The notes below the pieces were generated by a model. That model searched no databases, was not told the DNA's origin, and was given only the letters and a program-made list of their open reading frames with translations. Position numbers and translations under genes: made by a program. Below, one piece after another: positions 6,570-14,457 of a stretch of 35,860 nt of DNA (the first letter of the stretch is position 1; every line of letters begins with the position of its first letter). Origin of the DNA: Paenibacillus pasadenensis DSM 19293 (lineage in GTDB: Bacteria; Bacillota; Bacilli; Paenibacillales; Paenibacillaceae); contig NZ_KE383849.1 in assembly GCF_000422485.1 (NCBI RefSeq), positions 1 through 35,860 on the forward strand, in the 5' to 3' direction.

Positions 6570-7901
6570 ATGCTGCAGGCGATCCGCGAACGGTTCGCGA
6601 GCGCGACGGACGTCAAGACCCATCGGATCACGAACAGCCGCTTCATCGCGGAGGTCGCCTTCATCGCCACCCTTGTCGACGAGAGCAAGGTCAGCGACAT
6701 GGTGCTCGTTCCTTTCGCCAAGGAAGAGGTGCCCTTCGACGAGCTGCTGCGCCGCAATCCGAATTTCCAGCCGCTGGACGATCCGGCCCGCTGGACCGAT
6801 TCGCTGCTGCGCGGCTTCGTGCTCGTCAAGCTGAACTCGGCCATCTACAAGATGGACGCGGCCCGCATCATCCGCAATTCCACGCCGGAAACGACGGTCG
6901 AGAGCACGATCGAAGGCCCGCAGATCGCCCTCAGCGAGGACTTGATGGATTCGATCAACATGATCCGCAGCCGCTACGCCAGTCCCGACCTGCTGGAGGA
7001 GGAATTCACGGTCGGCTCGCTGTCCAAGACGCGCGTCGTCATGCTCTACGACCAGGTCCGCGTCGATCCGGCCGTGCTCGAGATCGTGCGGCTGAAGCTG
7101 CGCAGCATCCAGACCGACGTGCTCAGCGCGTCCGGGCAGCTCGCCAAGTTCATGAACGACAACCGGAAGCGGCTGTTTCCCGTCGAGATGGTCACCGAGC
7201 GCAGCGACCGGCTGTCCGTCGGGCTCAGCAAGGGCAAGATCATCGTCATGATGCAGGGAAGCATGTTCGCGCTGCTGCTACCGATCGTCTTCACCGACCT
7301 GATGAGCGCCACGGAGGACCGCTACGAGTCGTTCTGGACGTCCCTGCTGCTGCTGTCGCTGCGCTTCATCGCGCTGCTCATGACGACGACGCTGCCGGCG
7401 CTTTACATCGCGGTCATCTCCTACAATCCGGAGCTGTTCCGGGCGCAGCTCGCGTTCTCGATCGCCGGCAGCCGCGCTTCCGTGCCTTATCCGTCCTTCA
7501 TCGAGGTGTTCATCATGCTGTTCATGATCGAAATGCTCGTCGAAGCGAGCGTGCGGCTGCCCAAATACATCGGCTCGACGGCGACGACCGTCGGCGGCCT
7601 CATCCTCGGCCAGGCCGCCCAGCAGGCCGGACTGGTCAGCAGCATCATGATCATCGTCACCTCCGTGATGGCGATCTCGAACTTCGTCATCCCCGTCTAC
7701 TCGCTGTCGCTCTCGGTGCGCTTCATCAAATATCCGCTCATCGCGCTCGCGATCTTTTTCGGCCTGCCGGGCGTCGCGGGCGGCGTATTCGCCGGATTGA
7801 TCTACCTGTGCAGCCAGCGCAGCTTCGGCAAGCCCTATTTCCGTCTGCGGCTCCCGATCGACTGGAGGCATGCGGACATCGGCGAGGTGAAAGCGGAGTG
7901 A
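6570..7901 (+). CDS. spore germination protein, GerA/GerKA family (A subunit)
   Basis: GerA-type A subunits form, with B and C subunits, the inner-membrane receptor that senses nutrients in dormant spores. The 443-residue product has a short soluble N-terminal domain, the conserved central part (EGPQ, MIRSRYASPDLLEEE, VLMTER-like VEMVTERSDRL) and a C-terminal half with about five hydrophobic segments. It is shorter than typical A subunits (about 480-500). The family GPREGFxE segment reads GPQIALSE and the usual VDGSP is MQGSM, so it is a divergent member. A GAGAGGAAGG ribosome site precedes the ATG. The stop overlaps the GTG start of the next gene. Confidence 0.9.
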   Translation: MLQAIRERFASATDVKTHRITNSRFIAEVAFIATLVDESKVSDMVLVPFAKEEVPFDELLRRNPNFQPLDDPARWTDSLLRGFVLVKLNSAIYKMDAARIIRNSTPETTVESTIEGPQIALSEDLMDSINMIRSRYASPDLLEEEFTVGSLSKTRVVMLYDQVRVDPAVLEIVRLKLRSIQTDVLSASGQLAKFMNDNRKRLFPVEMVTERSDRLSVGLSKGKIIVMMQGSMFALLLPIVFTDLMSATEDRYESFWTSLLLLSLRFIALLMTTTLPALYIAVISYNPELFRAQLAFSIAGSRASVPYPSFIEVFIMLFMIEMLVEASVRLPKYIGSTATTVGGLILGQAAQQAGLVSSIMIIVTSVMAISNFVIPVYSLSLSVRFIKYPLIALAIFFGLPGVAGGVFAGLIYLCSQRSFGKPYFRLRLPIDWRHADIGEVKAE

Positions 7902-9025
7902 ACCGCTATTTTTATTACAGCTTCATCATGGTGGCGATGCTCAACCTGATGCTGTACGTCCCGTCGGTGCTCCTCGAGGAACGGATGACCGGCGCCGTAT
8001 CCTCGCTGCTCGTGGCGATCGGGCTCGGCACGCTCACCGCCTATGCCGTCACGAGCGCGATGGCCCGCTATCCCGGGCTCGGCGTCCCGGAGATCCTCCG
8101 CCTCTACCTGCCGGAATGGATCGTGAAGACGCTGCTCTCGCTGTTCGCGTTCGTCTTCTTTTTCGCCTCCAGCTTCGCGCTCGTCGGCTATACGCTGCTC
8201 CTGAACCGCGTGCTGACGCCCGATCTGCCGGCGTGGAACCTGCTGCTCGTGCTCGGCCTGATCTGCATCTACGGGTCGACCCGCTCGTCGATGACGCTGC
8301 TGTTCCTGATGGAGATGACGATGGTGCTGACGATCCCGGTCATCCTGTTCATCCTGTTCAAAGGCATCCGCAGCCCCGACGTCGCCTGGAACGCCATCTA
8401 TACGATCGCCCAGTACGTCACGGTGCGGCCGACGCTGACGAGCGTCGCCGCCGGCACGTTCATCTTCACCGGCTACATCAATCTGGCGATCTTCAACCGC
8501 CTCAATCCGCCGAACTTCCGGCTGAAGGGCCGCTGGCTCATTCCGCTGCTCGGCAGCGGCATCCTGCTGACGACGTTTTTCCTCCCGATCGGCTATCACG
8601 GCACGATGGCGGTCGACCGCTACATGTACGTCTGGACGCAGACCGCCGACTCGATGACGATGAGCTTCGGCTTCATCGAGCGCGTGCTGTTCCTGTTCCT
8701 GCTCGTCTATCTTGCGCTCACGCTGCTCTATACGAGCATCGGCTGGCATCAGGCGATCGAGTTCATCCATAGCCTGCGCAAGGACCGCAAGTTCGAGGTC
8801 GACTCCACGGAGACGCCGGCCTCGTCCTGGTGGATCGGCAGCATCTTTTTCGCGCTCAGCGTCGCCAGCATGTTTTTCCTGGATGAAAAGCTGACGCTCG
8901 CCGTGGCCGAGATCTGGCTGACCTTCCGCATGTTCATCGAGCAGGGAGCGGCGGCCCTGCTGTTCCTGCTGAGCTTCAAGCGTCCGCCGGACGCCGCGAA
9001 GGAGGCCGCCCATGATTCGGCTTGA
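7898..9025 (+). CDS. spore germination protein, GerB/GerKB family (B subunit)
   Basis: This is the transporter-like subunit of the germinant receptor, an APC-superfamily membrane protein thought to bind the nutrient. From GTG at 7898 it is 375 residues, beginning VNRYFYYSFIMVAMLN, with about ten hydrophobic helices spread over its length. The GTG overlaps the A-subunit stop (GTGA) and has a GAGGTG ribosome site, so I prefer it to the upstream in-frame ATG at 7808, which lies within the A-subunit gene. The hydrophilic C-terminal tail overlaps the start of the C subunit by 14 bp, indicating a tightly coupled three-gene operon. Confidence 0.88.
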   Translation: MNRYFYYSFIMVAMLNLMLYVPSVLLEERMTGAVSSLLVAIGLGTLTAYAVTSAMARYPGLGVPEILRLYLPEWIVKTLLSLFAFVFFFASSFALVGYTLLLNRVLTPDLPAWNLLLVLGLICIYGSTRSSMTLLFLMEMTMVLTIPVILFILFKGIRSPDVAWNAIYTIAQYVTVRPTLTSVAAGTFIFTGYINLAIFNRLNPPNFRLKGRWLIPLLGSGILLTTFFLPIGYHGTMAVDRYMYVWTQTADSMTMSFGFIERVLFLFLLVYLALTLLYTSIGWHQAIEFIHSLRKDRKFEVDSTETPASSWWIGSIFFALSVASMFFLDEKLTLAVAEIWLTFRMFIEQGAAALLFLLSFKRPPDAAKEAAHDSA

Positions 9026-10154
9026 CGCGCCGCGCCGGCCTTCTCTGCCGCTGCGCGCCTTCTCGCGCCGGCTCGCGGCGCTGCTGCTCGCCGCCGCTCT
9101 GCTCCTGCAGGCGACGGGCTGCGGGTTCATCGACATCGACAAGCGCTTTTTCGTCGTCGCGCTTTCCGTCGACAAGTCCGGCAACGACAAAAAGCCGTAC
9201 CGCATCACGATCCGGCTGTCGATCCCGAACTCCAAGACCGAGCCCGGCATGGAAAAGTCGCAGATCGAAACGATCGACGCCAAGGAAATATCCGAAGGAC
9301 TGCGCATCCTCAAGTCCCGCGTGGACAAGGAAATCGACCTCGGGCATTGCAAGGTGCTGCTCCTCGGCGAGCAGCTGGCTCGCGACGACATCTCCGACGC
9401 GGTCGAATGGATGATGCGCCGGCGCGACATCCAGTCGTCCGCGTTCGTCGCCGTCGGCCAGCCGGACGGCCGCCGCATCCTCGAGCAGATGCCGCTCTCC
9501 GAGCGCTATTCCGGCAATACGCTGTTCCTCACCTTCGGCGGCGACGCCACCAAGTCCTCGTTCATCCGGCCGATCAAGCTGTTCGATCTGTTCCGGCGCA
9601 TCAACGAGCATGGGATGGACCCGTATCTGCCTATCGTGTCGCTGACGAAAAACGGCTATGAGGTCGACCGGCTCGCCCTGCTCGACAAGACGCGCATCCG
9701 AGCCGTGCTCGGCCCCGATGAGACCCAGCTGTTCAACCAGCTCGACCAGCAGTACATCAACTCCACGATCAAGACGTCCTTTGAGGATCGTACGGTCATG
9801 CTGGCCGTCATGGACTTGACCGTGCGCGAGAAGATCAGGCGCGCCGGCGCCGGCCAGGGAACGCTCGACCTGAGCATCCATGCGGGCGGCACGCTTGAGG
9901 AAGGCCCGAACGACATCCTGCACCGGCATGCCGCCGTCGTCGAAGCGAGCTTCGAGCGCGATCTCGCGGCAAAAACGGAGGCTCTGCTCCGCAAAATCCA
10001 GCGCAGCGGCGTCGATCCGCTGCAGTTCGGCCTGCGCTTTCGGGCGACCCATAGGAGCAAGCAGGCGTTCGAGGAGTGGCAGGAGATGTACCCGACGCTG
10101 AAATTCCAGGTCCGGACCGACGTGGACATCCAAGGCGCCGGACGGATCAAATAA
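9012..10154 (+). CDS. spore germination lipoprotein, GerC/GerKC family (C subunit)
   Basis: C subunits are lipoproteins that complete the germinant receptor on the outer face of the spore inner membrane. The 380-residue product has an Arg-rich N-terminus, a hydrophobic Leu/Ala stretch and a lipobox LQATGC, with the lipidated Cys near residue 37. The following IDIDKRFFVVALSVDK resembles the family's opening strand. Later segments such as LGHCKVLLLGEQLA and the C-terminal domain with DLAAKTEALLRKIQ also fit GerC. It overlaps the B subunit by 14 bp and is the last gene of the operon; the terminator at 10157-10188 follows directly. Confidence 0.9.
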   Translation: MIRLDAPRRPSLPLRAFSRRLAALLLAAALLLQATGCGFIDIDKRFFVVALSVDKSGNDKKPYRITIRLSIPNSKTEPGMEKSQIETIDAKEISEGLRILKSRVDKEIDLGHCKVLLLGEQLARDDISDAVEWMMRRRDIQSSAFVAVGQPDGRRILEQMPLSERYSGNTLFLTFGGDATKSSFIRPIKLFDLFRRINEHGMDPYLPIVSLTKNGYEVDRLALLDKTRIRAVLGPDETQLFNQLDQQYINSTIKTSFEDRTVMLAVMDLTVREKIRRAGAGQGTLDLSIHAGGTLEEGPNDILHRHAAVVEASFERDLAAKTEALLRKIQRSGVDPLQFGLRFRATHRSKQAFEEWQEMYPTLKFQVRTDVDIQGAGRIK

Positions 10155-10188
10155 AAGAAGCCTGTCCGCCTAGAGGCGGACAGGCTTC
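10153..10188 (-). terminator. hairpin terminator between gerC-type gene and fni
   Basis: A perfect 14-bp stem, GAAGCCTGTCCGCC (10157-10170) with GGCGGACAGGCTTC (10175-10188), has a TAGA loop. The minus strand continues with TTTTATTT, so it is a good terminator for fni. On the plus strand there is no T-run, though it may still protect the ger mRNA end. The fni stop codon (10170-10172) lies at the loop. Confidence 0.8.
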
Positions 10189-11240
10189 AGCTTGTCTCCT
10201 TGCGCCAGCTCGCGCAGCGTGCCCGAGCCGGTGGCGAACATCGCCGTCCGCAGCTCGAACTCGATCTGCTCCATGCGGGCGGCGATATTCCGCGCGGCAT
10301 CGCTGCCGGAGGCCGCGTCCGGCAGCAGCAGCCGGCCGAACCCGGCCAGATCGGCGCCGAGCGCGATCGCCTTGGCCGCGTCGACGCCGCTGCGGAGGCC
10401 GCCGGAGGCGATCAGCGTCGCTTGCGGCAGCCGCAAGCGGATCGCCGGCACGCATTCGGCCGTCGGAATGCCCCAGTCGGCGAACGCGTCCGCCGCTTCC
10501 GCATGCAGGCGGCTGCGAGCGCGATGCTTCTCGACCTGGCTCCACGACGTTCCGCCGGCGCCGGCGCAGTCGATGAACGCCGCTCCGGCATCGGCGAGCC
10601 GCTCCGCCGTCGCGGCCGATAGCCCCCAGCCGACTTCCTTGACGCCGACCGGAACGCCGCTGCTGCGGCATACCGTCTCGATCAGCCGCAGCAGCCCCCG
10701 GAAGTTCGTGTCTCCTTCCGGCTGGAACACCTCCTGCAGCGCATTGAGATGCAGCACGAGCGCATCCGCCTCGGCCATCTCCACCAGCCGCCGGCAGGCG
10801 TCCGCATCGAGCCCGTAGTTGAGCTGGACCGCGCCGACGTTGGCGATGATCGGCACGTCCGGAGCGTCGCGGCGGATCTCGAACGAGGCCGCGAGCTCCG
10901 GCTTCTCCCACGCCGCCCGCATCGAGCCGAGCCCGATCGCCCAGCCCCTCGCCTGGGCCGCTTCCGCCAAGCCGCGGTTGATGCGTCCCGCCTCGTCCGT
11001 CCCGCCCGTCATCGAGCTGACGAGCAGGGGCGCCTTGAGCTTGCGGCCGAGCCAGCTGGCGGAGAGGTCCACCTCCTGCCAGTCCAGCTCCGGCAGCGCC
11101 TCATGCTCGAAGCGGTAGCGGTCGAAGCCTGCTCCGCCGGACGACCGGCTCTCCACCTGCTCCTCGAGGCAGATCCGGATATGCTCGGCCTTGCGCGAGC
11201 CCGTATCCTCGCCTCCGGGCTGGCGATACGGTTCCGTCAT
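10170..11240 (-). CDS. fni: type 2 isopentenyl-diphosphate delta-isomerase (FMN-dependent)
   Basis: The enzyme interconverts isopentenyl and dimethylallyl diphosphate, supplying isoprenoids such as menaquinone and undecaprenyl chains. It needs FMN, NADPH and Mg2+. The 356-residue product is a TIM-barrel. It has RKAEHIRICLE at the N-terminus, APLLVSSMTGGT, GLGSMRAAW, NVGAVQLNYG, the key HLNALQEVFQPEGDTNF, GVKEVGWG, GAGGTSWSQVE and the phosphate-binding IASGGLRSGVDAAKAIALGA. I choose the ATG at 11240 because AAGGAAGG lies 12 nt upstream; an ATG four codons earlier is too close to it. It stands alone, convergent with the ger operon. Confidence 0.95.
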   Translation of the reverse strand: MTEPYRQPGGEDTGSRKAEHIRICLEEQVESRSSGGAGFDRYRFEHEALPELDWQEVDLSASWLGRKLKAPLLVSSMTGGTDEAGRINRGLAEAAQARGWAIGLGSMRAAWEKPELAASFEIRRDAPDVPIIANVGAVQLNYGLDADACRRLVEMAEADALVLHLNALQEVFQPEGDTNFRGLLRLIETVCRSSGVPVGVKEVGWGLSAATAERLADAGAAFIDCAGAGGTSWSQVEKHRARSRLHAEAADAFADWGIPTAECVPAIRLRLPQATLIASGGLRSGVDAAKAIALGADLAGFGRLLLPDAASGSDAARNIAARMEQIEFELRTAMFATGSGTLRELAQGDKLKPVRL

Positions 11241-11358
11241 CGCGTTCCCCATCCTTCCTTGTTCGGCCTGCGGCGCCGTCCTGCGCCGGCCTTTCGTGTC
11301 CCCATCATACCCGCTCAAGTGCCGCAGGGGCAAATGGCGCTTCTCTCGGCATCGACTT

Positions 11359-11392
11359 GATTGCATTGTTCAATTTTATGTACATTTCAATC
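11359..11392. promoter_or_regulatory. imperfect dyad upstream of the nagB promoter
   Basis: GATTGCATTG (11359-11368) and CATTTCAATC (11383-11392) are inverted with 8 of 10 positions matching. The dyad sits in an AT-rich patch just upstream of the -35 element, so it may be an operator. It does not match the NagR/DasR consensus as I know it. Confidence 0.25.
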
Positions 11393-11399
11393 AAATTTA

Positions 11400-11428
11400 T
11401 TGTCACCGAGCTAGAAAGCGCGTAAACT
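11400..11428 (+). promoter_or_regulatory. sigma-A promoter for nagBA
   Basis: The -35 is TTGTCA (11400-11405), five of six to consensus, and the -10 is TAAACT (11423-11428), four of six, with exactly 17 bp between. The nagB ATG follows at 11470. Confidence 0.65.
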
Positions 11429-11469
11429 AAAGGAAACCATGAGGGAAGTTTATCGGAGGGGAAGCTGAG

Positions 11470-12237
11470 ATGGACATTCGGATCTTTGAAGACAATCTGG
11501 AGCTTGACCAGGCGGCGGCGCGGCTCATCGCCGATCTGACGAAAGCCAAGCCGAACGCGGTGCTCGGGCTCGCCACAGGCTCGACTCCGGTCGGAATCTA
11601 CCGCAGCCTGGTCGAGACGGCCGCTGCGGAGGGCATCACCTTCAAAAACGTCACGACCTACAACCTGGACGAGTACGTAGGCTTGACGCCTGACAACGAG
11701 CAAAGCTACGCTTATTACATGAACCAGCATCTGTTCTCCAAAATCGACATCCCGCTGAACCAGACGTTCCTGCCGGACGGCATGGCGGCCGATCTGGACG
11801 CTTTCTGCGCGAAGTACGACCGCATGCTTGAAAGCGCGCGCGTCGATCTGCAGCTGCTCGGCCTCGGCCACAACGGCCACATCGGCTTCAACGAGCCGGA
11901 TCGCGAGCTTGCCGCCGGCACCCATGTCGTCACGCTCGACGAGGCGACCCGCGAGGCGAACGCCCGCTTCTTCGCCTCGCTCGACGAAGTGCCGACGCAG
12001 GCGGTCACGATGGGCGTCGGCTCCATCCTCAAGGCGGCGCGCATCCTGCTCGTCGTCCGCGGCGCCGACAAGGCCGAGGTCGTGAAGCGCGCGCTGGCCG
12101 GTCCGGTCACGACGGACTGCCCGGCCTCGCTGCTGCAGCTTCACGCCGACGTCACGGTCCTGCTCGACAAGGAGGCAGCAAGCCTGCTGGCAACAGGAGG
12201 GAACCAAGGATGCAGCCCTTTCGCATCAGCAATGTAA
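11470..12237 (+). CDS. nagB: glucosamine-6-phosphate deaminase
   Basis: The enzyme converts glucosamine-6-phosphate to fructose-6-phosphate and ammonia, the step that passes amino sugars to glycolysis. The 255-residue product has the phosphate-binding LGLATGSTPVGIY, the catalytic base in YNLDEYVGL (D67) and the LGHNGHIGFNEP motif with N135, H137 and E142. The ribosome site GGAGGGG lies about nine nt before the ATG. The last 28 bp overlap nagA, and the C-terminal tail, rich in Gly and Ser, reads across the nagA ribosome site. The gene order nagB-nagA reverses the nagA-nagB order of B. subtilis. Confidence 0.96.
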   Translation: MDIRIFEDNLELDQAAARLIADLTKAKPNAVLGLATGSTPVGIYRSLVETAAAEGITFKNVTTYNLDEYVGLTPDNEQSYAYYMNQHLFSKIDIPLNQTFLPDGMAADLDAFCAKYDRMLESARVDLQLLGLGHNGHIGFNEPDRELAAGTHVVTLDEATREANARFFASLDEVPTQAVTMGVGSILKAARILLVVRGADKAEVVKRALAGPVTTDCPASLLQLHADVTVLLDKEAASLLATGGNQGCSPFASAM

Positions 12238-13382
12238 CGATCGCCGTCGACGGAGCCGCTGTTCACGGCTCCATCTCCGTGAAGGACGGCCGGATCGACT
12301 CGATCTCGCCCGGCGCAGGCGCCGAGCCGGCGGCCGGCGAGACGACGATCGACGGGCGCGGCGGCTGGCTGCTGCCGGGCTTCATCGATCTTCACGTGCA
12401 CGGCGGCTACGGCGCCGACTTCATGGATGCCGGCCACGAGGCCTATGACACGATCTCCAGATTCCATGCCCAGCACGGCACGACGACGATGCTCGCCACG
12501 ACGATGACCGAATCGCCGGGCCGCATCCGCGCTACGCTGGATGCCGTCGACGAGTACCGCAGCGCGCCGATGCCTTATGCGCGTCTGGCCGGCGTGCATC
12601 TCGAGGGGCCGTTCGTCAGTCCCGACTGGATGGGCGCCCAGAACCCCGCGCATCGCGTCGATCCGAGGCTCGACTGGCTGCAGGAGTGGCATGACGCCTA
12701 TCCGACGCTGATCAAGCAGATGACGCTCGCTCCGGAGCGCGAAGGCGCGCTGCAGATGATCGCCTGGCTCTCCGAGCGAGGCATCGTCGCCTCCGCCGGC
12801 CATACGGACGCGCGCTTCGACGACATGCAGGCGGCAGCCGACGCGGGCCTGCGCGGCATGACGCATACGTTCAACGCCTGCCGCGGCCTGCACCATCGCG
12901 AGCCTGGAGCGGTCGGGGCGGCGCTGACCGACGACCGCATCCATGCCGAGCTGATCGCCGACGGCCATCATGTCCATGATGCGGCGATGCGGCTGCTCGC
13001 CCGCGCCAAGCCGCCCGGCAAGCTGACGCTCATCACCGATGCGATCGCGGCAGCCGGCCTCGAGGACGGAATGTACGAGCTCGGCGGCCTGGCCGTCACG
13101 ATGAAGGACGGCGTCTGCCGCCTCGCCGATGGCGGCAATCTCGCCGGCAGCACGCTGACGATGGAGGCGGCGCTGAAGCGCTTCGTGCAAGCGACCGGCT
13201 GGACCGTGCCGCAAGCGAGCGTGCTCGCAAGCGCCAACCCGGCGCAGCTGCTCGGCCTCTCCGAGCAGACCGGCAGCATCGCCGCAGGCAAATGGGCCGA
13301 CCTCGTGCTGCTGACCGAGGAGCTCGACGTCGTCGGCACCTGGGTGTGCGGCCGCCGCGTCTTCGAAGCCGAGCCGCGCTGA
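12210..13382 (+). CDS. nagA: N-acetylglucosamine-6-phosphate deacetylase
   Basis: The enzyme removes acetate from GlcNAc-6-phosphate and feeds NagB; it also recycles cell-wall amino sugars. The 390-residue product is an amidohydrolase TIM-barrel. It carries the metal motif GFIDLHVHGGYGADFMD, the GVHLEGPF metal Glu, the SAGHTDA and MTHTFNA His motifs, ADGHHVH and the catalytic Asp in LITDAI. AGGAGGGAACCAAGG precedes the ATG, inside nagB. Overlap with nagB implies translational coupling. A strong terminator lies 65 bp downstream. Confidence 0.96.
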   Translation: MQPFRISNVTIAVDGAAVHGSISVKDGRIDSISPGAGAEPAAGETTIDGRGGWLLPGFIDLHVHGGYGADFMDAGHEAYDTISRFHAQHGTTTMLATTMTESPGRIRATLDAVDEYRSAPMPYARLAGVHLEGPFVSPDWMGAQNPAHRVDPRLDWLQEWHDAYPTLIKQMTLAPEREGALQMIAWLSERGIVASAGHTDARFDDMQAAADAGLRGMTHTFNACRGLHHREPGAVGAALTDDRIHAELIADGHHVHDAAMRLLARAKPPGKLTLITDAIAAAGLEDGMYELGGLAVTMKDGVCRLADGGNLAGSTLTMEAALKRFVQATGWTVPQASVLASANPAQLLGLSEQTGSIAAGKWADLVLLTEELDVVGTWVCGRRVFEAEPR

Positions 13383-13447
13383 AGCCCGCTTCGCGCGAGC
13401 TGTATCGGCGTCGTCCGCGAAGCCTCCGCCCTTTATCGCTGAATTCC

Positions 13448-13494
13448 AAAAAAGCGTCCCGCCCGATTTTTCATCGGGCAGGACGCTTTTTTTT
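13448..13494. terminator. bidirectional terminator downstream of nagA
   Basis: The stem AAAGCGTCC plus CGCCCGAT pairs with ATCGGGC plus GGACGCTTT, with A- and T-runs on its two sides. It serves nagBA and, on the opposite strand, the DeoR/kinase pair. Confidence 0.88.
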
Positions 13495-13594
13495 GGATCG
13501 GCTTGCGGAAGCTCCGCTCCAGAGCGGCGTCGACGCCATCCGCTTAAAATAGGAGAATCGGCGGAATCCGCCTTCATCGGAATCGGAGAGAGGC

Positions 13595-13625
13595 TTCGGG
13601 CGCGGAACGATCGTTTGCGCCCGAA
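13595..13625. other. hairpin downstream of the DeoR-type gene
   Basis: TTCGGGCGC (13595-13603) and GCGCCCGAA (13617-13625) form a perfect 9-bp stem with a 13-nt loop. No T-run follows on the minus strand, so it is not a classical terminator. It may stabilise the mRNA end. Confidence 0.4.
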
Positions 13626-13655
13626 AGCGGCCTTCGTCAAGCTTCGGGATCGGCG

Positions 13656-14453
13656 CTACGCTTCTTCCTCGTCCTCGTCGCCCGCCAAATAGACGGTCAC
13701 GCCGCAGCGGCGGGCGTAATCGGACAGCGCCCCCTCGAGCGGACGGTCGGTGATGACCGCGTCCAGATCCTTGAGCTGGGCGATCGAGAACAGCGACGTG
13801 CGCCCGACCTTGCTCTGGTCGAACACCGCATAGGTGATCTGCGAGCGGCTGATGAGCGCCTTGGCGATCTGCGCCTCCTGCTCGGAATACGTCGTGATGC
13901 CGCCGTTCTCGGAGATGCCGTCGACGCCGATGAACATCTTGCCGATGTTCAGATGCGACACCATGCCCTCGCCGAGCGGCCCGCACAGCTCGAAGCTGTT
14001 ATGCCGCATCATGCCCCCGGTGACGACGACCTGGATGTCGCTGCCGGCCAGCTCCATCGCGATGTTGACCGCATTGGTCACGACCGTGATGCCGCGGCGC
14101 ATCTTGATGAGCTTGGCGATCAGATAGTTCGTCGTTCCCCCGGACAGGCCGACGACGTCGCCCTCCACGATATGGCGGGCCGCCTCGGCCGCGATATGCT
14201 CCTTCTCCAGCAGCGAGATGCCCTGACGCTCGGCGAACGAGCTGTCCCGCACCGGATTCATCCCGTCGTACATCGCCCCGCCGATCGTCCGCACGAGCGG
14301 TCCGGTCCGCTCCAGCAGCTCCAGGTCGCGCCGCGCCGTCGCCTCCGAGCAGCCGAACCGCTCCACGATATCGGAAATCGTGATCCGCCCTTGCTGCTTG
14401 AGCACCGTCAGGATGCCTTCGCGCCTGCGTTCTCCCTTGTTCATTTCGGTCAT
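13656..14453 (-). CDS. DeoR-family transcriptional regulator
   Basis: The product is a DNA-binding repressor that usually responds to a sugar phosphate. The N-terminal winged helix-turn-helix (ILTVLKQQGRITISDIVERF, then CSEATARRDLELLE) is followed by the effector domain of the DeoR C-terminal sensor family, with the VGLSGGTTNYLIAKLI, VVTNAVNIAMEL, VVVTGGMMR and FIGVDGI segments. Length is 265 residues, slightly above typical, with an acidic tail. An alternative ATG three codons later is possible. It lies 4 nt after the sugar kinase stop, so the two are co-transcribed, and it probably regulates that kinase and related sugar genes. Its ligand is unknown. Confidence 0.9.
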   Translation of the reverse strand: MTEMNKGERRREGILTVLKQQGRITISDIVERFGCSEATARRDLELLERTGPLVRTIGGAMYDGMNPVRDSSFAERQGISLLEKEHIAAEAARHIVEGDVVGLSGGTTNYLIAKLIKMRRGITVVTNAVNIAMELAGSDIQVVVTGGMMRHNSFELCGPLGEGMVSHLNIGKMFIGVDGISENGGITTYSEQEAQIAKALISRSQITYAVFDQSKVGRTSLFSIAQLKDLDAVITDRPLEGALSDYARRCGVTVYLAGDEDEEEA

Positions 14454-14457
14454 CGGT

